Origin: Haloferax elongans ATCC BAA-1513
GTDB taxonomy: Archaea > Halobacteriota > Halobacteria > Halobacteriales > Haloferacaceae
Direction of reading: 5' to 3'
Assembly: GCF_000336755.1 (NCBI RefSeq)
Contig: NZ_AOLK01000019.1
Location: 266,301 to 330,300 of the forward strand
Length of the DNA: 64,000 nucleotides
Part shown: piece by piece, positions 53,802-61,927 of the stretch
How the letters are laid out: each line of letters starts with the position of its first letter
Numbering within the stretch: the first letter of the stretch is position 1
The notes under the pieces: generated by a model
Seen by the model: only the letters and a program-made list of their open reading frames with translations
Databases searched by the model: none
Told to the model about the DNA's origin: nothing
Program-made: the position numbers and the translations under genes

Positions 53802-54584
53802 TCACTCGACGATGAACTGACCGGCGATTTCCAGAATTTCGTCCATCGACTTCGCCTCGTCGAAGGCAGCGGGGAACGGGTCGTCGCCGTTGAGGAGGTT
53901 GAGGTACGAGGCGTGGCGGGCTTCGACCGTAGCAACGGTCGCACCAGCCGTCTGTAAGTCGGGACTCTCGATGAGGTCGAGTGCGCCGGTGTAGGCCATC
54001 ACGCCGGTGTTTTCGAGTGCCTGTGCGGTGGCGAAGAACTTCGTCGGGTCGTCTTGAACCATCGTTCCGAAGTCGTACTCTGCGGGAGAGACAGGCTCGC
54101 CACCCAACGTCGTGATGACGGTTTCGAGTACGTCGACGTGCGTTGCTTCGTGCTCGCCGACGTGCGTGAGGTGGTCGTAGGCTGTACTACGCACTTCGTC
54201 GCCGAACCCCGACAGCACGTCACTGTTTTCGATGGTCTCTCGGCTGAAGAATCCGCCGAGAGATTCGAGGCTCTGTTTGTAGAACTGGTCTTCGAGGTGT
54301 TCGAGTGTGAGCGCGTAGTTCAGGACGTCGACGTCCGTTCCGGGGACGTCCTGGTCGCCGTTCGCCTTGTTCATCCCGTTGCCGTTTCCATTGGGTCCGT
54401 TGCCGTTGCCGTTTCCTTCGTGTTCGTCTGCCGCGGCCAGTCCCGAGAGTCCGAATGCTCCGAGGCCAGCGGCTGCAGTGCTGACGAGGAACGCCCGGCG
54501 AGGGGTGGCTTGTTCACGGAGCGGTTCGAGTGTCCGGCCGAGCTCAGGGGCGGAGTCTGTTTTTTCGTCGTCCATAGGGTTCAT
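53802..54584 (-). CDS. Ferritin-like domain protein, Tat-secreted
   Basis: A 260-aa protein. The Tat signal ATPRRAFLVSTAAAGLGAFGLSGLAAA is at about 27-53, followed by an Asn/Gly-rich linker. A four-helix ferritin-like domain covers about 80-260 (VDVLNYALTLEHLEDQFYKQSLE, HLTHVGEHEATHVDVLETVI, GATVATVEARHASYLNLLNG). The Glu/His residues in EHLE, HVGEHE and EARH fit a di-iron site. It is related to desiccation/ferritin-2 type proteins. The start is the ATG at 54584, with an in-frame ATG at 54575. Function outside the cell is unknown. Confidence 0.88.
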   Translation of the reverse strand: MNPMDDEKTDSAPELGRTLEPLREQATPRRAFLVSTAAAGLGAFGLSGLAAADEHEGNGNGNGPNGNGNGMNKANGDQDVPGTDVDVLNYALTLEHLEDQFYKQSLESLGGFFSRETIENSDVLSGFGDEVRSTAYDHLTHVGEHEATHVDVLETVITTLGGEPVSPAEYDFGTMVQDDPTKFFATAQALENTGVMAYTGALDLIESPDLQTAGATVATVEARHASYLNLLNGDDPFPAAFDEAKSMDEILEIAGQFIVE

Positions 54585-54746
54585 GCGCCGAAGCGCGTCT
54601 GAATGTGGTTGCGACTCCGGGATTATGATTTTCCGAACTTTTTCCCAAATTCAACCAAAGTCAATATTTATGAAATTTTTGTTGGAGTGAGTGTCTTCTG
54701 AATACCACCGTGGTGGGCACAGGCTCAACTACGGTAGAACAGAACC

Positions 54747-54752
54747 TATAAA
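54747..54752 (+). promoter_or_regulatory. TATA box of the trpS leader transcript
   Basis: TATAAA lies 30 bases before the ATG of the Trp-rich upstream ORF at 54777, the spacing seen for leaderless genes throughout this window. Transcription should begin at or next to that ATG. Confidence 0.65.
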
Positions 54753-54776
54753 TGATTCAACTATATTGGTGACAGT

Positions 54777-54848
54777 ATGGTGTCCACTTCCCGCGCCACG
54801 TGCTGGCGTTGGCAAGCGTTTTGGGAAGTGGATAGTATCGCGGTCTAG
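54777..54848 (+). CDS. Trp-rich leader peptide upstream of trpS
   Basis: A 23-codon ORF too short for routine gene finding. It begins MVSTSRATCWRW and continues QAFWEVDSIAV, with Trp codons (TGG) at positions 10, 12 and 16 - three in seven codons, against about one per hundred in ordinary proteins. It starts at a leaderless-type position under its own TATA box. Codons 3-19 overlap a strong hairpin (54784-54831), and the TAG stop lies within the 5' arm of a second hairpin (54839-54883). trpS begins 91 bases after the stop. This is the composition and placement of an attenuation leader peptide. Expression is inferred, not shown. Confidence 0.6.
   Translation: MVSTSRATCWRWQAFWEVDSIAV
54784..54831 (+). 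promoter_or_regulatory. Leader hairpin I (covers the Trp codons)
   Basis: CCACTTCCC (54784-54792) pairs perfectly with GGGAAGTGG (54823-54831), nine base pairs. A nested stem (G)CGCC/GGCG(T) with a seven-base loop sits inside. The Trp codons are in the distal half, so a stalled ribosome would open the stem. Confidence 0.65.
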
Positions 54849-54900
54849 AATCAGACGGGCTTCACCCGCCAGATTCGGCCGCGGTGCTCACTCCGTTTTT
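54839..54900 (+). promoter_or_regulatory. Leader hairpin II followed by T-tract (candidate attenuator)
   Basis: CGCGGTC (54839-54845) pairs with GGCCGCG (54877-54883, one G-T), then GAATC with GATTC, then CGGG with CCCG: about 16 pairs in one long stem-loop. Five Ts at 54896-54900 (within CCGTTTTTCGG) follow after 12 bases. A ribosome at the leader stop codon (54846-54848) would cover the 5' arm. Whether it is a terminator or an antiterminator cannot be told from sequence. Confidence 0.55.
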
Positions 54901-54939
54901 CGGTTGTCTCGCTTTCAGAGTGACCACCAATAGACATAG

Positions 54940-56115
54940 ATGCCAGCAACAGACGACTTCACCGTAACCCCGTACGCCGTCGAAGGAGACATCGACTACG
55001 ACCGACTGCTCGACGAGTTCGGGGCCGAGTCCCTCACAACCGAACAGAAAGCACAGTTCCCCCAACCCGTACACCAACTCATCCGTCGCGACGTCTTTTA
55101 TGCGGGACGAGACGTGGATGCCTTCCTCGCTGCCGCAAACGAAGGTAAAACGCATTCTATCGTGACGGGTCGTGGTCCGTCGGGGCCGATACACATCGGG
55201 CACATCATTCCGTTTTACTTCGCCAAGTATCTGCAAGACCAGACAGGGTGTCTGGTGTATATTCCGCTCTCCGACGACGAGAAGTACCTGTTAAAGGACA
55301 AATCGCTCGACGAGATTCACGGGCACACGCGGGAGAACCTATTGGATATCCTCGCCGTCGGGTTCGACCCCGAGCGAACTCGAATCGTCGTCGACACGGC
55401 CGACGCCGACGTGGTGTATCCGCTCGCAGCCGCCTTTGCGAAGGAAGTGACGCAGTCGACCGTGGACGCGACGTACGGAGACCCCGAGAACATCGGACTC
55501 TCGTTCTACCCGGCTGTTCAGGCCGCCCACCTCCTCTTGCCGCAACTCGTCGAGGGGCGGCATCCGACGCTCGTTCCGATTGCTGTAGACCAAGACCCTC
55601 ACGTCCGGGTCTGTCGCGATATCGCAGCCAAGCAGCGATACGACGTCTCCAAGCCCGGTGCCTTGCTCTCGAAATTCCTCCCGGCCCTCGAAGGACCAGG
55701 GAAGATGAGTTCGTCGGGCGATGCAGCTAGTATTCGCCTGTCTGACGACCGGGAGACGGTCTTCGAAAAGATTCGAAACCACGCGTATTCCGGTGGACGA
55801 CGCAGTGTAGAGTCCCACCGAGAGCACGGTGGGGACCCCGAGGTTGACGTTCCGTACCAGTTCCTGTATTACTTTTTCGAGAAGAGTGACGAGCGCGTAG
55901 AGCGATTGGCACGTGAGTATCGCGACGGGTCACTCCTGAGCGGAGAGCTCAAAGAAATCGCCGCGGCGAGTATCGCGGACTTCCTCGAAGCACACCAAAA
56001 CCGGCGCGAAGAGCTCGGGCCGGTAGCTGACGAACTCAAACAGTATCGACTGAGGGAATCCGAACGACAGGCGGCACGGAAGCAGGCCGGGTACCCTAGT
56101 ACACGTGTATTCTAA
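54940..56115 (+). CDS. trpS: Tryptophanyl-tRNA synthetase
   Basis: A 391-aa class I synthetase of archaeal/eukaryotic type. The HIGH motif is PIHIGHII (85-88) and the KMSSS motif is PGKMSSSGDA (255-259). SFYPAVQAAHLLLPQL and PIAVDQDPHVRVCRDIA are typical TrpRS segments. It charges tRNA-Trp. No Shine-Dalgarno or clear TATA lies close before the ATG at 54940, so it is probably translated from the longer transcript that starts at the Trp-rich leader. The length and motifs look complete and functional. Confidence 0.95.
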   Translation: MPATDDFTVTPYAVEGDIDYDRLLDEFGAESLTTEQKAQFPQPVHQLIRRDVFYAGRDVDAFLAAANEGKTHSIVTGRGPSGPIHIGHIIPFYFAKYLQDQTGCLVYIPLSDDEKYLLKDKSLDEIHGHTRENLLDILAVGFDPERTRIVVDTADADVVYPLAAAFAKEVTQSTVDATYGDPENIGLSFYPAVQAAHLLLPQLVEGRHPTLVPIAVDQDPHVRVCRDIAAKQRYDVSKPGALLSKFLPALEGPGKMSSSGDAASIRLSDDRETVFEKIRNHAYSGGRRSVESHREHGGDPEVDVPYQFLYYFFEKSDERVERLAREYRDGSLLSGELKEIAAASIADFLEAHQNRREELGPVADELKQYRLRESERQAARKQAGYPSTRVF

Positions 56116-56180
56116 CACACGTGTATTCGGGGAGAGAGCCACGCGCGACTACTGAAGTCTATCTGCAACCCCGGCGTAGG

Positions 56181-56463
56181 ACACCCACCATACCGACGCG
56201 GAACACCACTATTCGGACGTGGAACACCACCATGTCCGGAGCTCTTTGTCGAGCCGGTTCCAGGACACTACCAACGCACACTACTCCAACCCACACCACT
56301 CCGACCCACACCACTGTGTCCGCTGTTCGAGTGACAAACCTAGCGAGTTACTCCGGACACGGTGGTGTCGGCCACCGGCTACTCCTTGCGAGCGACATAG
56401 AACAGGGAGAATCTACCTTACCAACTACCGAGCGAGGAATTCGAACACCACATTGTCCGCAGT
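56181..56463. repeat. Left cluster of origin-type repeats (downstream of orc1/cdc6)
   Basis: In the 472-base gap between trpS and orc1: good copies at 56223-56241 (+), 56308-56328 (+), 56349-56368 (-) and 56444-56463 (+), plus two degenerate copies at 56181-56200 and 56202-56220 (+). All good copies keep the two-base spacer between ACCAC and TGTCCG. The rest of the gap holds no gene that I can support. Confidence 0.85.
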
Positions 56464-56587
56464 AATCGGCCGGAGCTAGTCTTCAGTCGCTGCTTCCAGT
56501 CGCAGCTCCCAGTCGCAGCTTTCAGGCGTCGCTTCTAGGCGTCGTTTTCAATATCAGATATGCTCGAAGAGAGGACCAACAAGACAC

Positions 56588-57838
56588 CTAGTTCCCGACG
56601 AAATCGTCGAGCGTGCTGGACGAGTTCTCGTTGAGGAATGGCTCGACTGTCTCGTGGACACCGACGAGGTCGATGGTGTCGCGCATCGCCGAGACGATGA
56701 GTTCCACGTCCATATCCAGCGCATACTCTCGGTACGTTCCGCCGCGACGGCCTTCGTTGCGCTCGGTGACCGAAACGATACCGAGCATCGCGAGTTCGCT
56801 CAGGTGGTCGCGCATTCTGCGTGGAACGAGCGGGTCTCGGTTAGCGAGTTCGGCAAAGCGCGTATACCGCGGTCGAACATCGCGAGAGCGAATCGGGGTC
56901 TCCCCCTCGAGGTCCAGTGTGAGAAGTGAGTACAGAACGAGATGGCCGTGCTCGGTCAAGCCGTTGATTCCTTCTTTGATACGACCGCGTTCGAGGTCTC
57001 TCCGACCGCGTTTGACGTGCTCTTCCGTGACGCAATCTGTCTCTTCGTCTCGGGCAAGGTCGCCTGCTTTCATCAACAGGTCAATAGACTGGCGGGCGTC
57101 ACCAGCGTCTTTCGCGCCGTAGGCTGCACAGAGTGGGATGACCTCGTCTGCGAGGACGCCGTCCCGAAATGCGACAGTTGCCCGTTGCTCGAGGATGGCT
57201 CGGAGGTTCTTCGCGTTGTACGCGGGGAAGTGAATCTCCTGTTCACACAGCGAACTCTTTACTTTCGGAGACAGGTCGTCTCTAAACGAGAAGTCGTTCG
57301 AGATACCGATGAGACCGACCTTGGCGTTGTCTAAGTTTCCATTCGCGCGTGCGCGTGGGAGTTGATAGAGGATACTATCGTCGTTGACGTGGTCGATTTC
57401 GTCGAGGACGACAGTGATTGTCCCGCCACACTCATCGAGTTCCTGCCAGAGCATCTCGTACACCGAGCCGAGCGGATACCCGGTCGTACTGATTTGGTTA
57501 GATTCCGAGCGGAACTCGTTGACGAGGCGGGTCGCGATTTGATAGGAACTCGTCAGCCCGTCACAGTTCAAAAAGACGACTGTGAGGTCGATGTCGTCGT
57601 ACCGACTCGCATCTTCCCGAAGGTGAGCGAGGAGGTACTTCGTCGCTGCTGTCTTCCCGACACCAGTCTTGCCGTACAAGAAAATGTTGTTCGGCTGTTC
57701 ACCGTTGATGACTGGTTGAAGTGCTGCTTGGTAGGTTCGAAGTTCCTCGTCGCGCCCCACGAGTTCATCGGGCTGGTAGTCCTCACGGAGGGCATCCCGG
57801 TCCCGATAGATTTCGGTGTCTCGTTCAAACAGGGGCAT
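56588..57838 (-). CDS. orc1/cdc6: Orc1/Cdc6 replication initiator
   Basis: A 416-aa AAA+ initiator. Walker A GKTGVGKTAATKY (56-63), Walker B VVLDEIDHV (146-149), sensor 1 LIGISNDFSF, sensor 2 DARQSIDLLMKAGDLA, and a C-terminal winged helix (PIRSRDVRPRYTRFAELANRDPLVPRRMRDHLSELAMLGIVSV). It binds origin repeats and loads MCM. The start is the ATG at 57838 (MPLFERDTEIY): TTTTAT lies 32 bases upstream, and the longer frame runs into the repeat region. One origin repeat abuts that TATA box, suggesting autoregulation. Confidence 0.95.
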   Translation of the reverse strand: MPLFERDTEIYRDRDALREDYQPDELVGRDEELRTYQAALQPVINGEQPNNIFLYGKTGVGKTAATKYLLAHLREDASRYDDIDLTVVFLNCDGLTSSYQIATRLVNEFRSESNQISTTGYPLGSVYEMLWQELDECGGTITVVLDEIDHVNDDSILYQLPRARANGNLDNAKVGLIGISNDFSFRDDLSPKVKSSLCEQEIHFPAYNAKNLRAILEQRATVAFRDGVLADEVIPLCAAYGAKDAGDARQSIDLLMKAGDLARDEETDCVTEEHVKRGRRDLERGRIKEGINGLTEHGHLVLYSLLTLDLEGETPIRSRDVRPRYTRFAELANRDPLVPRRMRDHLSELAMLGIVSVTERNEGRRGGTYREYALDMDVELIVSAMRDTIDLVGVHETVEPFLNENSSSTLDDFVGN

Positions 57839-58756
57839 GAGAACACGGTTCGTCCACATCACTGATAAAACCACCGCGTCCGCAGTGTCCGCTGTTCTGA
57901 GAGTATATAAATAAACAGCAAACACACCCCCTCCACTTTGTCCGCTGTTCTCGTCTTCGAAGGAAGGAAGCCAACAAAATACCACTATTGAGTAAGGCAA
58001 GCTTTATCATAAAGTAGGTTAAACCATATCCGTAGGCCAATAATAACAACAGCATTAGTTGGTTGTCACTAGTAGACTGTGTGAGGTTGCTAGTTTGTTC
58101 TGTCGGTTCCGGGTGTGATTATGCTTCGATTATTGTCAGGTTCTCTCCATCTCAGCTCGTTACCTGCAATACCTTCCGACAGTTTGGACCACCCCTTCAC
58201 CTTCTCACCGAGAACAGCGGACATAGTGGTGTGAGTGTTACATCGTCTCGGGAGCAATACCCTCGTGTCCAGGACTCCAGCCAACTTCCTCACAGTCAGA
58301 ACAGCGGACATGGTGGTGTCTGTGTGGGGGGGATTCGAAACCACGGACTCCCGAGTTGGTCTCTCTCAAATTTTTGTCTACTACTCAGTCGCCTCGCCTT
58401 GTCTCGTCTTTCTACGCTATCGCTGACCCCGTCTAATCTCCGACTCCAACGGTATGTTGGCTACAATTACTGCGGACTTGGTGGTGTTACAGGTTGCCGA
58501 GACACGTCTGTACGACGTCTACTCACTCAGTCGACTCGAAAATACATCGTTCTACAGACCCGCCACGGATTACTGCGGACATTGTGGTGTTCCTTCCGTC
58601 CGATTTGGCAGCTGGGCTTCGATAGTAACACCACTGTGTCCGCTGTTCTATCTGCGCTGTGTTGTCTACGCTGTGCTATCTATTTTGTCTCCCCATCTGT
58701 TGTCGGCAAAGAGAAACACACCCAATACACCACGAAGCGACTTTTTGACCGCCTGT
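57839..58756. other. ori: Putative replication origin
   Basis: A 918-base gene-free interval upstream of orc1/cdc6. An AT-rich core (about 57900-57925 and 57975-58075) is flanked by origin-type repeats pointing at each other: + strand at 57868-57886 and 57932-57951 (and a half copy at 57885-57898); - strand at 58211-58232, 58298-58319, 58469-58488 and 58572-58591; then + at 58627-58649. Inverted initiator sites around an AT-rich unwinding element beside orc1/cdc6 is the archaeal origin plan. A long ORF reading through this interval (58063-58824, plus strand) has non-haloarchaeal composition and is rejected. Confidence 0.8.
57865..57886 (-). promoter_or_regulatory. orc1/cdc6 promoter overlapped by an origin repeat
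   Basis: On the minus strand TTTTAT (57870-57865) is 32 bases before the orc1 ATG and is directly joined to the repeat GCGGACG-CG-GTGGTTT (57886-57868). Initiator bound at the repeat would contact the BRE/TATA. Confidence 0.6.
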
Positions 58757-59302
58757 TTAGCTGTCTCGGGTATCGAGAACTACGTCGACGATCTCCTCGG
58801 GATACTCGGCTGCCACACGAATGAGCGCATCGTGGAACTCGCGTCCCGTCAGGTCGCGGATGTCGTGTTCTCGACGAAGGAGCGATTCGACTTCGAACTC
58901 GGCGTCGTCCATCACATCCAGCGTCTCTTGGCGGACGTAGACGCTCTTTGCGGTCGTCGCTTCAAATTCGAACGCTGGACCGTCGGGTTCGTCGTCGTCA
59001 TGTTGACTCGACTCGGCGGATGGTTCGGGTTCTGAATCTGCGGATTGGTCTGCACCGTCGGTGCTCTGATTCTCGTCGACGGCGTTCGCTTCGGGCGTCT
59101 CTTCCTCAGGCGTCTCTGGCGAAGATTCTCCCTCTGGTTCCTCCGGCGTTTCTGTGGAGTCTTTCTCCGTTTCGTCGACTGGCTCTGCGTCCTGATTGGC
59201 AGTCTGGTCTGCTTTCTGCTCACTTTCGGCTTCGTCTTCGTCCTCGTCTTCGTTCCCGTCGATTGCTTCGCCGAGCCCGGCGAAACGGTTCTCTTTAGGC
59301 AT
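58757..59302 (-). CDS. Partner protein of ParA (putative ParB-like adaptor)
   Basis: A 181-aa protein. Residues about 15-115 are a disordered acidic region (Glu/Asp/Ser/Pro/Gln). The C-terminal ~65 residues are folded (SVYVRQETLDVMDDAEFEVESLLRREHDIRDLTGREFHDALIRVAAEYPEEIVDVVL), similar in length to a small DNA-binding or ParA-interacting domain. Its ATG lies inside the last three codons of parA (8-base overlap), so the pair is translated together. ParB-type function is inferred from this position. Confidence 0.8.
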   Translation of the reverse strand: MPKENRFAGLGEAIDGNEDEDEDEAESEQKADQTANQDAEPVDETEKDSTETPEEPEGESSPETPEEETPEANAVDENQSTDGADQSADSEPEPSAESSQHDDDEPDGPAFEFEATTAKSVYVRQETLDVMDDAEFEVESLLRREHDIRDLTGREFHDALIRVAAEYPEEIVDVVLDTRDS

Positions 59303-60119
59303 CGGTCACTCCTCCACGCTCGACGATACCGGCCAGTTCGTCGAGTCTGTTCAGCATGTCGTTCGTCGGGTCGTATTCTCGAAGCGTCTTTCCGTCACGC
59401 CACGCCCGACTGAATGCGATTCGATGTCGAATTCCCGGTCCTTTCGACTCGGCGTCGTCGAAGAGGCTCGACCGAGCGAACTGCGGGATGTACTTATCGA
59501 ACGGCGAGTCTTCGAGGTTCTGGATGATTCGACGCTCTTCGTTGTTTCCGGTGAGGTCGTTCGGCACGATTGCGAGGATATCGAGGTCGACCTCTCGGCG
59601 AATCGGACCGATTTGTTGTTCGAACATTCGCTCGAAGCCACTCACGCTGGGTTCGCTCATCAGAAGCGGGACCACGACGTTCCCGGAACCGATGAGGGCA
59701 GCGTCGGAGAGCGGACCGAGACTCGGCGGCGAGTCGATGACGATGTAGTCGTACTCGTCATCCAGCAGTGGGTCGATGATTCGTCGCCGGACCCACAGCA
59801 CACCGAACGTCGAGTTTCGAACTCGGTCTTCGATGTCGTCGAGGTCGACGTGTGCTGGAAGGACGTCGAACACTTCCCGGTCGCGAATAATCTCCCGAAC
59901 GTCCACTGGGTCGTCGTCGGTCAACACGTCGCCGATATTCGGGTTTGCAGACTCGTAGGCATCTTTCATTCCTACTCCTTCGGTCGCGTTCCCTTGCTGG
60001 TCGAGGTCGACCAGAAGGACGTCGTTGTCTCGTGCTGCGAGTGCGTCGGCTAAGTTGATTGCAATCGTCGTCTTACCGACGCCACCTTTCTGCAGGGAGA
60101 CACTCACTGCTCGCGACAT
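59295..60119 (-). CDS. parA: ParA/Soj-type partition ATPase
   Basis: A 274-aa deviant Walker ATPase: SLQKGGVGKTTIAINLADALAARD (10-ish to 35), VLLVDLDQQGNAT, YDYIVIDSPPSLGPLSDAALI, and a ParA-type C-terminus. It moves plasmid or origin DNA by nucleoid-bound ATP cycling. It is next to orc1/cdc6 and the origin, with a 9-bp iteron array immediately upstream (60166-60192) that could be its operator or centromere. Confidence 0.95.
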   Translation of the reverse strand: MSRAVSVSLQKGGVGKTTIAINLADALAARDNDVLLVDLDQQGNATEGVGMKDAYESANPNIGDVLTDDDPVDVREIIRDREVFDVLPAHVDLDDIEDRVRNSTFGVLWVRRRIIDPLLDDEYDYIVIDSPPSLGPLSDAALIGSGNVVVPLLMSEPSVSGFERMFEQQIGPIRREVDLDILAIVPNDLTGNNEERRIIQNLEDSPFDKYIPQFARSSLFDDAESKGPGIRHRIAFSRAWRDGKTLREYDPTNDMLNRLDELAGIVERGGVTDA

Positions 60120-61183
60120 CTACTGTCCCCCCGGCTGTCGAGACTGCTTACAATTCACACAGGTTGTACAATTTGCACAATTTGTACAGTTTGTGGGCTG
60201 TGTGGGCCTTGGAGCCGATACAAATTGGCCGTGGTGGGTGAATTGGATGCGCATGACGTCGTTCAAAATCTGGTTCTTCGCACTGGTACATAATCCTATC
60301 CACAACTTTTGAACTGTCGTAACTGTTGGCCATTCTCAAACATTTTAGAATTTCTAAAAATTGTATAGTTTCTACAGAAGAAACAAGGCGAGTACCTCGG
60401 TGCTTGACTCCCCATGGCGGTTCACACTTCCCAACCCACCTTGTCTGTCGAGCTGGATGCTCGAATTTCAGCTTCTATCTCTCTCGAGGGCATCGGGTAC
60501 TTCCTGCGAAAATGAATTGTTCGGGCCTTCACCCCACGAAACGCGAATACTATTCGCTTTCGGAATTGGGTTGGTCGTTTGGCTCGGCTATCCGCCCGAA
60601 CTGTCCAGGTGCTTCCCGCTTCGAGGTAGAGTCCTCGTGGACCAGCGGTGAAACACTGTACAAATTGTAGACTTTGCCAACTGTGTGAACTTGGCACAGC
60701 GTGAATACTGTGTGAGATATCTACAAAATTCACACTGTATGAAACAGGTCTATACAGGTCTCAACCGCTGGTTTACTGCGGACATGGTGGTGTTGGGTTC
60801 GAAACCGAATTGCTGTGTCCTCTATCCATTCAGCCACGATTCGGACCGACTGTGTCACTATGCACTCGTGACTGTGTACAAATTCTAAAATTTGTAGAAT
60901 TCGAAAGATGTTGGTGGATTCTATGATGTTTGGGATTCTCGCGATTTCCCAAACGTGCTGACTGTCTGTGGTGTGTGAACTGTCTGTGATGTATGAACTG
61001 CCTTGGATGTTGACGTTGTTCGAACAGTATTGACTCTCCTAGCAGTCTATGATGTGAGCACATCTGACGGTGTGTTCAGTGTCCAAAAATTCCACACATT
61101 CCAGACTGTGTTCACCGCGTCGATGGTCAGCCCTGGCAACCGAGAGCCTTCCGCGAGGACGAGACGTTGCCGACGACCAGTCG
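60120..61183. other. AT-rich non-coding region with iterons upstream of parA
   Basis: About 1060 bases with no gene I can support and much lower GC than the rest. It contains the 9-bp array described separately, a 17-bp palindrome TTTTAGAATTTCTAAAA (60343-60359), an inverted repeat TACAAATT-CTAA-AATTTGTA (60877-60896), scattered GTACAAATT and TGTGTGAACTG-like words, and one origin-type repeat at 60775-60794 (-). Likely centromere and/or accessory origin sequences. Confidence 0.6.
60166..60192. repeat. Three tandem 9-bp iterons before parA
   Basis: GTACAATTT, GCACAATTT, GTACAGTTT follow each other without gaps, with a related TACAATT copy at 60150-60156. They lie 47-73 bases upstream of the parA ATG, where an operator/parS for the partition proteins would be expected. 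Confidence 0.65.
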
Positions 61184-61723
61184 TCAGTTAGCGAGCTTAT
61201 CGGCGAACTTCTCGCGGACTTTCTTCACCTTGGGGGCGACGTTCACCGCACAGTACGGCTGGTTCGGGTTCTTCTCGAAGTAATCTTGGTGATACGCTTC
61301 TGCCTCGTAGAACGTATCGAGCGGTTCGATTTCGGTCACGATTGGGTCGTCGAATGCTTCTGCCGATTCGAGTTCGTCGACGAACTGCTCGGCCAGACGT
61401 TGCTGTTCGTCTGATTCGGTGTAGATAGCCGACCGATACTGACTTCCAACGTCTGGGCCTTGTCTGTCGACCGTCGTCGGGTCGTGGACAGTAAAGAACA
61501 CTTCGAGGAGGTCCTCGTAGTCGAGAACAGCCGTCTCGAAGGTGACCCGAACGACTTCTGCGTGGCCGGTCGTCCCGTTACAGACTTCTTCGTAACTCGG
61601 GTTCGGAACGTCGCCACCCGCGTATCCCGAGGTTACGGCTGTAATCCCGTCGAGTTCTTTGAACGCCGCCTCGATGCACCAGAAACACCCGCCGCCGAAC
61701 GTCGCCGTCTCCGTGTTGGTCAT
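61184..61723 (-). CDS. msrA: Peptide methionine sulfoxide reductase MsrA
   Basis: A 179-aa MsrA that reduces methionine-S-sulfoxide in proteins. The catalytic Cys13 is in GGGCFWCIEAAF. GYAGGDVPNPSYEEVCNGTTGHAEVVRV, FFTVHDPTTVDRQGPDVGSQYRSAIY and AEAYHQDYFEKNP are all family signatures. CTTAATT lies about 30 bases before the ATG at 61723, indicating a leaderless mRNA. Confidence 0.96.
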   Translation of the reverse strand: MTNTETATFGGGCFWCIEAAFKELDGITAVTSGYAGGDVPNPSYEEVCNGTTGHAEVVRVTFETAVLDYEDLLEVFFTVHDPTTVDRQGPDVGSQYRSAIYTESDEQQRLAEQFVDELESAEAFDDPIVTEIEPLDTFYEAEAYHQDYFEKNPNQPYCAVNVAPKVKKVREKFADKLAN

Positions 61724-61927
61724 ACTCCCCCTTACGTCGCTGGTGAATTAAGCCCCGCGGCGGGGCGCAGCGAAAACGAGATACGAATGCCCGTCTCCGA
61801 AATTCAGGGCCTTCGGACGCGACCAAACTGACTCCAAATCCAACGACTAAACCGACCCGGTCGGCACGATACCCGTCGTTTTCTCTGGGACACTAACATT
61901 TAACTCCTGTCTCTGTTAGCAATTATC

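Noticed and set aside
54784-54831. Possible tRNA-like structure (9-bp outer stem, 5-bp arm with 7-base loop)
   Set aside because: Only 48 bases long, with no T-arm GTTCGA and no sensible anticodon loop. The Trp-codon leader ORF explains the site better.
56181-58649. Repeat clusters as a CRISPR array
   Set aside because: Repeats are short, occur on both strands, have irregular spacing of tens to hundreds of bases, and no cas genes are present.
58063-58824. Plus-strand ORF of 253 residues through the origin
   Set aside because: Rich in Cys, Ser, Leu and Tyr, not acidic, and it spans the inverted origin repeats. Composition is that of non-coding AT-richer DNA.
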